The translations under genes and the position numbers were made by a program. Shown here piece after piece: positions 24,869 through 36,844 of a stretch of DNA of 64,000 nt. The notes under the pieces were generated by a model. The model saw only the letters and a list, made by a program, of their open reading frames with translations. It had not been told where the DNA came from and ran no database searches. Location of the stretch: the NCBI RefSeq assembly GCF_028769735.1, contig NC_088169.1, positions 39,036,729-39,100,728 of the forward strand. Reading direction: 5' to 3'. Each line of letters opens with the position of its first letter. Position 1 is the stretch's first letter. Source of the DNA: Zonotrichia leucophrys gambelii (lineage: Eukaryota; Chordata; Aves; Passeriformes; Passerellidae).

Positions 24869-27800
24869 GAATTCTTCTAAAATATAGTACTCATCTACAT
24901 TTCTAAATCTCACTAGAATACAAATAGAACAAGCATTAAAAATTTAACCCAAATTCACACATAGTATTAGGCAAAACTATTATTTCTCACACACTATTTT
25001 TCTGGATAACAATTTCAATATTGAGACTTTTGTATTAGACAAGAAATAGGTAAATATTATAGGGGGGCAATATGCTTTCCCCCCCTCAGTTTGCATTCTG
25101 CATCATGTTTCCCACCCTGCTAAAGAAACCAAGTTCAAACAATTTGGAAAAAACATGGGTGCCTCAAAAAAAAAGGGCAACTACGTCAAAGATTCACTAA
25201 CAACTACTGAATAACGACTTTTAGAGTAGCAAACGAGAGTCAGACCAATTGAAATGGGGAAATAAAGGTAAAGAAAATTAATCAAGACTGGGATATGGAA
25301 GACACTGCACACAGAAGACAGCTAGCTGTCAGAAAGGCAGTCCTGGCCTTCAAGGTCTCTCACAGATGTCTTCATTCACAGATGTCATTTCACAGATGAA
25401 AGAGGTCCTTGTTGGAGAAAGAATTATGATCAGGAGAACAAGAATGACGAAGACATCACACGCAAGAAGAATTTTGCAAAGTGTCCAGAGGTGGAAGCAT
25501 TTCAGAGGCACTGACTGAGAAAACAAGAGGTATTTTTCATGTTGTCAGTGGTCAGTGCTTACAGCCATCAGAAAAACACTTGAGCAGTTAAGTCTGCTAC
25601 TCGATAGACTTTTTGCCATTGGTACCCTAACCATTCTTACCCTTCAGATTAACCTTACCTAAACAAGTGCTTCCAAATACACTCCAATAGGCATACGGTT
25701 GGAAAAAAACCCATGTAAACTGGGTTCTGATTAGCAAGGCCTCCAACCTTGAGACATTCTCCAGCTCTAAGACTGCAAAGCTTCTTTTAAATCCTTTCTT
25801 GATCAGGTGGTCTGTAGCAGACACCTATCACACTCATAATAAGTAATTACATAGTAATATGTCACAGATGAATAATCAGATATATCATATGTAAATAATT
25901 GATCTGGCCTCCTGAATATTCCATTTAAACATCAGAAGGTTTTTTTGTCCTCTACTGCCTCATTTACTGGTGAGGATAAAATGAAATACATTTTAATGAA
26001 AACACACTATATTGAAAAAGAGCATGCTAAATTAATGTTGGTGAGCTGGCATCTGCGGTTGTTACTCTACCAGCCAATGACGCCACGGTTTAAAGATTCC
26101 TTTCTTATACTGGGCTTTTACCCCATAGCCTTTATTCCTAAGAATTATACTAAACCAGATAAATTATTTTTCCTCAATTCTTTACTGCTTTTCAAAATTC
26201 TTACCATGGAAACAAGTGAGAAAATTCAGAACAGTAAAAAATTCTATTATTACAGAATTACCACATACTTGTAATATCACCTGCATCTCTGAGACAGACA
26301 CTTTCCAATACACCCTGCTTCTCCCAGAACAGATTAAGAAAGCGTCTATGCAGATAAAAAGTACTTCAGGAACCATTTTTTTACTACTGAATTATAAGCA
26401 CTGCCAGTAAGGGTTCACCAAAAAAATTAAATGTTCTTCCTTTAGTTCCTCTGTCCCTACTTGATGTTTCCCAAAAATACAACAGTATAAGGCAAAAACA
26501 ACAGCAAGGAGTGCTATAGATGGGTCACAAATAAGTACCTTTCTCTACAGAGAAAAACTGAAGTGATGAGCTCCTGAGCACTTTCTGATTAAAAAAATAA
26601 AAGGGAAAAAAAAAATTAAAATTTTGAAGCTTTCCTAACAAAGACAGCTTCCAGAAGATCCTCCTTCAATTTAGAGAGAAAGGCTCAAACAGAGCCTGAA
26701 TCAGAGAAGCTGTTTAAAATCAGTGATCTAAACTATTGATATACAAATGTAAAAGGAGTGGGATCCAACTATTTATTTCTATTTTTTCCTTAGACTTCAA
26801 CAGACAACAAGTGGAGTGCAAAGTGCCAGTCCAGCATATGAGAGTATTCCAAATTGTATGACAAATGCTGTTACACCAGTTCATTCAGCATTAAAGTAAT
26901 AGCACAGCAAGAGTGCCTCTCTGCTTGAAGCACACAGATGTAGAAGAGCTCGATCTCAAAGTTGATGAGATGAAAGCTAGAGATGTGACACATGACTTGA
27001 ATTTCTGTTCTTGTTACTCCAGCTGATAATGCTACTTGCTGCCAGGCTGTCGACTATAGTGCTTTAATTAAGACCTCCTTCAGAATGCAGGGGTCATGCA
27101 AAATGAATGGAAACAGCATGCCAAATTCAGAGATGATGTACATTAGAGTAATTTACACTTCAATTAAACAGCACAATTTGCATAATAAGGGGCTGCAGTA
27201 AAGAGCTAGTAGCAGGGGTAGTAACCTAGATTTTACCTTAGGATTGTTTACACTTTTCTGCTCTGACCCCATCCTGTCATGTAGAAAGCACAGTGAATTA
27301 TTCAAATAGCAACTTCCACTATCATCTCTCGTTACTGAGTCAACAAGCCATAAGCTTCAGAAGCAATGTTTTTCTGCAAGTGTCTAACAGAAACAGGAAA
27401 TTTCTTTTGTTTATCAATTTTGGCAATGCCATACTAGAGGGAGACCCCAAAGTCCTTAACTAATAACCGCACTTAGAACAAAAGAACCAGAACTGTAACA
27501 TTATAGAACTATACTCAATGAGGTTCCAGTGGTAATGGGGCAGAACAAGTTCTCATGATGCGACACATGCCACCAGCAGCCTTTCTACCCTTTTAAGGCA
27601 TCATACCCAGCTGTAGGGACTTGCCTGTTGTAGAGATGAAAAGATCAGGTTTCCACATTACAGTTTGCATCTATTTAAAAATCTTGAATATATATTGAAT
27701 GATGTCATTCAAAGGTTTATAGGAAGCTATAGTAGTTAATGATCCAACCCAAAATTATTCACAAGTTGCATATTTAATGTCATCTTTTCCATGAGTCATG

Positions 27801-29619
27801 TAAAACTTCACAAAGGTCAGAAGACAGTTGTACAGTTATACCTGGTTTTAGGCAGCTATTTAGCACATTATATTTATCTAGGTTCCATCCACTCTCGTCA
27901 CTGCACACATACGATTATCGCATGTGTGTTTCTCTTTCCTTCTGTTTATACTATCCATTTTGCATCAAGTGGAATCTACCACAGTTGATACAACAATTTG
28001 TATGCAATGACACATTTGAGAGCAGCACAAACTGTGTATCATACAAAAAGACACAGGAGATGCTTCAGAAAAGGATTAATTCTTTGCAGCAAGCACTGGC
28101 CAATGGCTCTGCTCCGTGGAGTCACCACTGACCTTTGCTTTCAGACTTCAGGAGAGGCTATCTGGCCAGACTGGCAATAGCATTACAGAACACAAGGGAC
28201 TGAGTCACTGTCTTAGCTCACCACAAGGAATCTTTAAGAATGCATTGAACACTGTTGCTCTTCCACTAAGATAATCAAATCCTTTTAATTTTAAATAGAG
28301 AAAAAAGGACAAAGGTATTGCTTTGGTAAACTTTCAAAATGACACACAATTTTTTGAATGAATGATTTAGTATTTTGAAAATGGGGCTTAGGGGCCTTTT
28401 CAAGAACAACAGAAATCTTTTATGTAAAGAATCAAAAAATCCCTTCACTTTTCAGTTAGCCCATGCTAGAGCATAAGTGTAAGGAGGAATTTCACCAATA
28501 AAGAAATAGTTTCATCTTCTCCATGTGACAAATAAATAAAAGCAATTTTAGAGAAGATATTGAAATGCTAAAATGCCAATAAGAATATTTTTCAGTTATC
28601 TGGCTTTGTAAATCTGCCATGGAATGGCTGCATTCACCAAGGGTAAGTGAGGAAAACAAGATTATTTTTTTAAAAAAAACCTTCTCATCTATTATTCTCA
28701 AAACCTACTCTTTTTATTTTTAATTCTCTTCCTAAAGGCTTTTTTATTAAAACTATTTTTAAATCTGCTTAGTACCTGAAGGGAAAACTCAAGTGAGTGA
28801 TGTGCATTTTAGAGAAAATGGTTTGTTTTTTCCCTTAATCCTGACAAAAATATGGTACCTCTTTATTTCAAACCATAATGATTTCTTGGTATGTCTTTTC
28901 CTTTATGTCTGACACTGGTCTTGATGTACAGTGTGTTCTTAAAAGTAACAGATTTCACTGTGAAAAAAGTGAAAGTTTTACATCTAAGCTAAAAGTCATG
29001 GAGCAAGTTATAAAAAAAAAGCAACACTCTTGGGAATTAGAGTATAGAAGGAATTCTTCACTTTATATGAATGATGATGCCTAGAATCACTCCTCACCCT
29101 CAAAAGACTTTTGCAGGGAAAGTAATTTTTGGAAAGTACTTAATAGGTTTTTATTCCCAAAATTTTCTTGTAATCTTCTTTCACTAGTCTTGTACATGAT
29201 AAAGACAACCTGATTGATGTAATAAAGAGAATTTATAATTGCTCTGCCTTTACAACACCATTTCAGCATGTAGACATTTTCCTTTGCTACTCAGCATGTC
29301 AATAGAAGTTTTCTCTCTCCTTCACCCACTGGAGCAGCTAAGAAATATAAGACTACTGTGTAATACTTTTCTGGCAGCCTCTCTAATATCCCCACATGCT
29401 GAGCAACACCCATGAAACAGCTTGCTATTCTTGAGTGGGGAAAATCAGGAAGGGAATTACAGTCTGAAAACAAAGGTCGTTTCATCTACCCTCAGAAGAG
29501 CAAAATATAGAGTGAGAAATAATAATTTATTGCATTTTATAGAAAGTGATTACCTAATTGTGTTCCTCCTAACCTCTTTTCAGTTCTCTATAATTTGTAA
29601 TACAACTTTTATATACGCC

Positions 29620-29653
29620 TGATACATTAAAGGTTATGATACATTAAAGGTTA
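29620..29653. repeat. 17-bp tandem duplication
   Basis: TGATACATTAAAGGTTA is present twice head to tail without mismatch. Confidence 0.95.
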
Positions 29654-32263
29654 CAAACCCCCATTTTCTTTCACTGTTCTTTCTTTTCTATACCTTTTTT
29701 TCTCTTGCCGAGATACATGACTGATAGTTAAGGGAATATGGGATTCTCAAAATCTGGGTGGGATGTGCCAATTCTCTTAGTTCCCATTGCTATAAACAAC
29801 AAAAGCATCTAAATCTAAAAACAAAAGGTACAGATGAACAGAAAACATTCTTTAAGGGAACAATATGTGGCAAAATCATAAAGTCATGCACCTGCATCTC
29901 TGAGAATTCTGTTGTGTATTCTATTCCATACAGGAACTGCCTTACCAAAAAATCCCACTAAATAAGGACATTAAGTACTCAACTTCTTTGGCAGTACAGA
30001 GGATTACTGACCTGGGCAAGGATAACTGTTGTTGTACCATCATTTTCAAATGGAAAAGGCAAAATCTCCTTTTCCTTTTCAGACTCTCCTCATCACACAA
30101 TCCTCTCTCAGGACATCAGAAAAATTGAGGATGTTTTTACAATTCTATGGCATTCCCACTCCTGAAGACTTGAAATCAATTGTGTTTGATTGGAAAACCT
30201 TATTTTGATTCATCTGCTCGTACCACACTTCTTCCCATGACAGGTAGTGGGATTTCTGAATGGCACCAAATTTAACTATGCAAGTCCAATGACAATTTTT
30301 CATAGGGACTAACTCCTACTTTAGCAGTTCAGAAATGTTCTTACACTTTTCTTTTATTCAAAGTATCATGGAAAGAGGGGAAATTCAAGGAGTCTGGGAT
30401 AAAAAAAAATACACTGTCTAGTAAAACAAAGATGAGTAGAACAAAACATCTTCCCAATGTCTTAAACAAAATTGTTCATAGAACTAAAACAAGATACTGC
30501 TTTCCATTTTTAAATGGAAATTTTCATGGGGAATTTTTTTTTCAAGTCTGGAATTGCAGAATGACTTGTTCCTTCAATACAGCAGCTGTCTATCATATTA
30601 TGTCCACCATCTGCATATGTGCCTTTTGCACTCCTTGAACACCTTAGTGATCTCTTCTTGTTTGGAAGTCAAAGTTCATTGAAAGCCACTATCAATTAAG
30701 CTTTGCTTTTTTTTTTACTATAGACACTGCTTTTAAAAATTTTGACCAACAGGTCACTCAAATTATTTCACCTGAAAATTATCTATTTCACTGCCAGGAT
30801 CTCAACAGCAGAACACTGCCAACTTCATTAGGTGTTTATGCAGAAGGCCAAAATGGTAGAATTGTCATCATTAATGTTAAAATCTTTACATTTACTCTTA
30901 TTATATTTAATTTTAAAAATTCAATATTATATATTTATTCAAATTAAACTTGTTTTTATGATTTTTGTTCTTCCTCTGTCTTCACAGAGGACAATGCAAC
31001 TAAATCATAGAACTGACTCCAAGCTCTCAAGATACACAACTTTTTGTGAAGCAGATGAAAAAAGAAATATTCAACATCCATAAGGACAATAAAAAAAAAT
31101 TATCCAGTATTAAAAACATTAAAAAATAAATCAAAAGTCAATGCTCCTTTCTTTTAGTTATCATTCCTGCAAGCATGAAAAATAAAATGCAGTTAATTCT
31201 CTACAGATGGCCATTCTCCAACTAACTTGTAGCAAAAAATTCTCTTGTAAAATTTTAGCAGGAAAAGAGAGAGACAATTAACTGGAAAACTGCAGCTTAG
31301 TTAAGAAAAGAGCAAGCAACTGTCTGTTAATACATAGTTCTTTTAAGATACTCCTAATGCTACATTTAGGAAGTAAATGAGCTGCTATACAATTACAGGG
31401 GGAAAATAGTACAATTATCACAGAAATAACTTGGATGAACAGCCTACAATTTCTGACTATGTCAGATAGTATTAGTGAAAGAATAAATCACAAATGAACT
31501 GACATTAAGGGTCAAATGCAGTAATTCAAGAGAAGTTTTAGGCCTTTGCCAGAAAATACATAAATTCATAACAACTTCAATTACCAGTTCTGGAAATATT
31601 CTGTCTTGTATTTACTTTTCTCTCTTCTCTCTGCAGAAAACCACATTTCACTCCGTGACAGAGAAAAATTAGCAGGTCCTTTTCCTTCTGAGAAAAATTG
31701 CTTGCAATGTATCTTTTAAGTGTGTGCATGACAGTGTATATTTTTAGTCAAAGCTCTTGAAAAGGCTACAGTGTCACAAAAAAATGCTTTCAAATGAAAA
31801 GCCAACGGCCAACTAGCAAACTGTGCTGAAGCAAGACTGTATTTTATGGAAGTCAGTCCTACACTTAATGGGCAGTTTGTTAGTCAGAGTAAATCCAAAC
31901 AGTCTTTATCACAATGGTGCCACAACATTTTACACAGGCTGAAAATCTCATGCTGCTTTTGTCAAAAAATGTCCATATTTTTAATGTATCTTTATTAAAG
32001 ACTTAACTATGGCAATCTTCAAAGCACTCTTGAAAACCTCCAAAATAAATGTTAAGACGTGTGAAATAAAATGCAAGGCAGGAAAAATAGGTGACCTCTG
32101 TATTCTTCTCCTCCTAAATCACAAGTTATACAGGTGTGATTCATGCACAGTAAGCTAAGAAGGCACACATTTTTTCATTACTAGTAATGCTGGGCATCTA
32201 TAAAAATTCTTTTAATGGAAGTACATTTAAAGGGCATGAAAATTCTTCCATAAATGTGCTTAC

Positions 32264-32410
32264 CTCTTCCAGAGCAAGGTAAATTGGAATTTCCTTGACA
32301 TTTCTTAGCACTTTCTTCAACTGACATTGGACACGAATGTGGATGTTCACACTTTTTCCCAGTCCATCCTTCTTTACAGTCACATCGTCCACAATTACAC
32401 TGTCCATGAC
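32264..32410 (-). CDS. ITGBL1: ITGBL1 coding exon, EGF-like repeat 6 (probably exon 7)
   Basis: A 147 bp exon (49 codons), phase 1-1, last ITGBL1 exon found in the window. It starts [12 protein letters not shown], continues [15 protein letters not shown], then [11 protein letters not shown], and closes NLPCSGR plus a split glycine; eight cysteines, long module type. The donor AGAG/GTAAGC is strong. The acceptor is unusually poor: the 20 bases before the exon are A/T-rich (ATTAATTATAAAG) with no real pyrimidine tract. The intron before it is 4,293 bp; the one after runs past the window start, more than 32 kb. Repeats 7-10 and the C-terminal end are therefore outside the window. Confidence 0.95.
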
Positions 32411-33547
32411 CTTTATAATTAATACAATTCAAGATTAACCTCCATTCTGATGAGGTATAAAAAACTCTTAATTGGATGAACTTTATCACGGCTGGGGCTT
32501 CATTCAGTAATGAGACTAGCAAAAAATACAATCCATTATACCTACTTTTGTTTCTGAAAATAGCACTGTCTACCATTCCATTTGAGCCATATTTCCCTTC
32601 CTGTTTTTTTCCTTAAGGGATGTTTAGCCACTCAGCACATGATCTAATGCAAAAGGGTGGAATAGAGATTAAAAATACACATTTTACCACCATTTGGAAA
32701 TGTGGAATGTCATAAGGCAATATTTAATTTATTTTTATGTTGTTTTCTACCATGGTTGGAGCATATTCTCTAAGAAATATATCAATACCATCCTTTATCT
32801 ACTTGCAATCAACATGATCCACTAGAGGCAATCATCGTCTCATAAATTCCAAGCCTCAAACCAGTGTCTTCTACTAAACAGTGAAATACAAATAATAAAG
32901 TTTTGAAATATTGGCCATTCTCATTTCAGTAGGACAATTAGATATGTTGTTTGGTATCTTACAGCATGTCTGAGACTATTCCCTGTGCATATATTTCCTT
33001 CATATAAAACAAACATATGCAATTTGTCTTGAGCTTTTCTCAAGAAAAACTAAAAAAAAAAAAGATAATTGTCCTTCTCTCTCTTTATGCTCTTTGCAAA
33101 AATCATTGAGATTCTGGCAATGCAAAATGTTCCTAAGAAAAGTCTGAGAATCAGCAAAAAAAAATTCCTTGCCATAAAATCAATTATCTATTTTCATGAG
33201 CTCAGACAGCAGTTTAGATCTCTCACAATTTTCACACAGTCGTCATTCATTGGACACATGACCAAAGCATTGCTCCAATGTCCATTTTTCTATCCATGTT
33301 CTTCTTGAAAACCATAGTAACAGAGGTTTATATCTCTTTTTAACCATATTTGCCCTTTAGTACCAATTTATAAAACATATTTGTTTATTAGCTCACAAGG
33401 AGAAAATGGGAGGAAGCAGCCATTCTAGGAGTCATCAGATTACTTCCCAAAATGCAAGTCTTATTAATTGCACAAAATAACTAATGTAAAGAAAAGTTGT
33501 TTTCCTTGAAAAGCATTACAGGCTTCCTCTTGTTTAGAGGATGAGTT

Positions 33548-33773
33548 TAGATTAGATTACAAGGAAGAAATTCTTTACTGTGGGGATGGTGAGGCTCTGG
33601 AACAAGCTGCCTGGATGCCCACCCCTGGAAATATTCAAGGGATGCCTGGATGGGGATTTGAGCAACCCAGTCTACTGGAGGGTATCCCTGCAGAGGAGGA
33701 GTCCCTGGTAGTGGTTGAAACGACATGATTTTTAAGGTTTCTTCCAACACAAATCATTCTCTGATCCCATAAT
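33548..33773 (+). mobile_element. CR1 LINE 3' tail fragment
   Basis: Plus-oriented CR1 3' end inside the ITGBL1 intron between repeats 5 and 6. AGATTAGATTACAAGGAAGA and AATTCTTTACTGTGGGGATG, then CCTGGATGGGGATTTGAGCA, are standard CR1 3' sequence. It ends with AATCATTCTCTGATCCCATA, a decayed tail. It is antisense to ITGBL1. Confidence 0.85.
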
Positions 33774-35510
33774 TCTTTCCTTTGCCTTCATGTGTACCTG
33801 CTGACAGGTTATGAATGGGATTTATGATCCCTGACCCAGAGAGATACTTATGGGAGGATTAGGTACTTTCATACAATAGTTTCTTTGTTAAAGCCACAGC
33901 AAAAGAACTAATGAAATGTGTGACCAGACAAATTTTCTTAATGGAAGCATGTTTTCTTTCTGTGTCAATTCATGACAGATATTATCTCTTTAAATGAACA
34001 TGATCACTTTAATGTCAAGAAGACTTCTGAAAGACAATAGTTCAGGAACATTCTGAATGGCACTTCAGTTGTTAAAAGAAGGCATCCAGTAGTCAGTACT
34101 ATATACTGTGAAATAAAGTCACCTCAAGCCATATGAAGCTTCTGCAGGGAGCTGCCCTCGTGTGATATTAAATCCTCACATCAGGGCTGTCAATTCCTGT
34201 TATTTGTATTTTATTGAATAAACATAGAATTTCATTCAGTCACAGTGAAGCTCTTTACACGAAAACAGGATTTCCTATCATTTCTCCATGCTACTCAGGA
34301 CGAAGTGGTTCCCTGTCTCTACCTATTAGGTAGGCAGAACAAGACAAGAAAATTTTGTATAATCTCTTTTTGATGAAGGTTTTAAGAGAGATGGATTATT
34401 TTCCCTAATCTAACTAATCACTCTTGGATTTATCCCAAATCAATTTACAAATAATTGTGAGAAACAATGAGGTTATTTTTCAGATACACCTAATGTATGT
34501 ACACTTCATGCAACGAATACTTATTTCATATAAGCAATTAAAAAACCTGTCCCACTACAGTTCCTCTGCTAAATCTTTTATTTAATTGCAGATTCTGCCT
34601 GACTACTACAATAAACCAAAATTAAAACTTATGCATCTTTTCTATTTCTGAAACAGGACGAAACAGCAGGACTAGAAGATATTGTTAACACTGCTTCATG
34701 TGCAAATGGATTTTTTTGCAAATCTATTTTAGGAAAGTATACTTGGATGGCCAGCTAAAACTAAATTAGGATTTTCTAAAACATAATGGAAAGGAAATGC
34801 ATAAAAATAATTAGTACTAAAATTTTTGATGAGGAGATGGAAAAACAAAATCATACTTGAGTTTTAGTCACTTCAAGAAGGCCATATGAGTCCTTCCTTT
34901 CATATCTAAGTTTTCTTCATTTACAATTATGTCTGTGTAACAAAGACCAATGTACCAGTCCTTAATCCAATGCCAAATGGCAAAGTCTTCCCCCAGTCTT
35001 ATTTGTAACTGTCTGTACTTTCTTACAACCATTACCATCCTGGGCAGCAGCAGCTGCAAATGCAATATTGTCCAGGAAAGGGGAGTTCAAGCATGACTTT
35101 TTCAGTTTCACAGCACTAGTTGTAGATGACAAGGTTTGATTTAATTTAATTAGGTTTGAAACTCTTGTGTTCACTATTAACTATAGAATACATTTACCTT
35201 GTTGATTTGTAGCTTTGCATTCCTTAGCTGATGCTGATATTTTGATCAGTCCCTGTGTGCTAGAATCCCTGACAGCAACACAGTGATACATTCAAAAACT
35301 GACAACCAACTCAATCTTCCTGCTGCTCTCATGACTTCGTGACTGCACACATCTCTACATCATTCCAGTTTATTCATTAAATAAACCCTTAAATAAACAT
35401 ATAGTACCTGCAAGTGGTTGAACAGTAACTAGTAAATTAAGTCACTGAAGGTTTTTGGAAAAGCTTCTTTTCCCCCCATTTTATTACCTAGTGATTCCTC
35501 TAAATTTATT

Positions 35511-35600
35511 GAAAACAAAACAAAACAACCCAAGCCAAAACAACAACAACAAAAAAAAAAACACCAAAAAAAGCCAAAACGCACACAAAAAAAGCCCCAC
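35511..35600. repeat. A/C-rich low-complexity tract
   Basis: About 90 bp of A-rich sequence with CAA repeats and an 11-A run, inside the ITGBL1 intron between repeats 5 and 6. Confidence 0.85.
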
Positions 35601-36059
35601 AACTGTTGAGAAACATTTCACTTTTTAAACAGGCAAAGAAAAGGCTGAACATTTTATGTATCACGCTGGTTTCAGCTTTCTTTCTCTTTTACAGACAACT
35701 CCAATCATCTTTCTGTGGGACACATCTCACTCTAGGAATAGGATGAAATTATACCACATCATTATTGTCCTTGATGTGACTGCATTCTTCCTGTTATTAA
35801 TTAGGCCAGACCATATTTCTACAGGATGCATTGAAGCTGACAACCTCCAATCTGTAAAGTCCCTTTGAAATCACATTCATTTGCTTTTGCAGAATTCCTG
35901 TGTGTACAAACTGCATGCTGTGTGTTGAACTAAGTCCTTCTCTCCTGCCTAGTATTAGTATCATTATTAGTATCCACAAAAAATTGCATGCAAGGTCTCT
36001 CTCAGAATCTCAGCCTTTGTTAGCTGATACATGGAACATCTAAACAGCAAAGCCATGGT

Positions 36060-36081
36060 TGGATGGATGGATGGATGGATG
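36060..36081. repeat. (TGGA)n microsatellite
   Basis: About five and a half perfect TGGA units. An unrelated plus-strand open frame happens to begin inside it. Confidence 0.9.
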
Positions 36082-36703
36082 TAAACTGTTTTGATATGAT
36101 GCTCTTAAGTCCAAGCAGAAGAAAAAGGAAGATGGATGTGTCTAAGATGTACAGTCTGGGATACAGCTACAGAAGTGCAGCTAGCTGGGCCACATATTCA
36201 TATTTTTCAAGTATTGATGCTCTACTTGGTCTCATGTCAATTTGTATTCTCAGGGGACTGTTTTTCATTGACTCATTTATTTACTCTTCCTTTAATTTCT
36301 TCTTCTTGATTATCATCTATCTCTCTGTCATACAAAATGAAATAACAAACACAGTCTGATCTAATGAACTTTCAAATTCAAATTTTCCCCAAAAAGGATA
36401 CACCTATATTTTAAATTTTCAACCATTATCCAATTCACATTAGGTTACACTGAACACAAGGATATTAGAAGAAACTAAAAGATTCTTCTTAAAATAATCT
36501 AATTTCTACAGAATTTTGTTACATGGCATGGAAAAAAATACATAATTATGTCTTTAATTTAAAAAGCCCCCTCCTGCCCCCCAAGCTTGGTATATTTTAA
36601 AATAGGAAAATGAGAACTGGAGCACTAGGGAAGAGGAAGATCAGACCAGTTGGAAGGTATTTTATAAAACTACACCTAAGTCCCCTTTACACACAAACCT
36701 TAC

Positions 36704-36844
36704 CTGAACAGAAGTCATCAGAATATCTATCATACACTGCTTTGCAGTTTCTTTCATCACACTCACAAGTATCTCCATGAATATCGCCCCAGTCACCAGT
36801 TGGGTCCACATCATGGCATGTACATTCCCCACATACACAAGTGC
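36704..36844 (-). CDS. ITGBL1: ITGBL1 coding exon, EGF-like repeat 5 (probably exon 6)
   Basis: A 141 bp exon (47 codons), phase 1-1. It begins [10 protein letters not shown], has a longer acidic loop [14 protein letters not shown], then [22 protein letters not shown] and a split glycine; eight cysteines. This is the short module type with an expanded aspartate-rich loop, a part of ITGBL1 that I recall as nearly unchanged in mammals. The acceptor has an almost pure T tract before TTTTTAG, and the donor is TCAG/GTAAGG, both strong. No methionine falls in the frame near the exon start, so simple ORF calling misses it; I found it by its cysteine pattern and splice sites. Confidence 0.95.

Larger units (their letters stand above)
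15036..32263. other. Presumed ITGBL1 intron following the repeat-6 exon, repeat-poor
   Basis: About 17 kb in which I recognise no CR1, LTR or exon, only small tandem repeats. This is strikingly repeat-free next to the 2-9.6 kb region. I looked for the minus-strand cysteine pattern of repeat 7 and did not see it. Blocks at about 15,830-16,110 and 27,040-27,200 look like candidate conserved noncoding sequence. A GC-richer patch at about 22,740-23,300 is unassigned. Confidence 0.5.
32411..36703 (-). other. ITGBL1: ITGBL1 intron between repeats 5 and 6
   Basis: A 4,293 bp GT-AG intron, the longest of the four complete ones. It holds a CR1 3' fragment (33,548-33,773), an A/C-rich tract (35,511-35,600) and a TGGA microsatellite (36,060-36,081). 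The rest looks like unique AT-rich sequence. Confidence 0.8.

Noticed and set aside
25945..26274. 109-codon plus-strand frame in AT-rich intron
   Set aside because: No domain, no splice context and composition like its surroundings.
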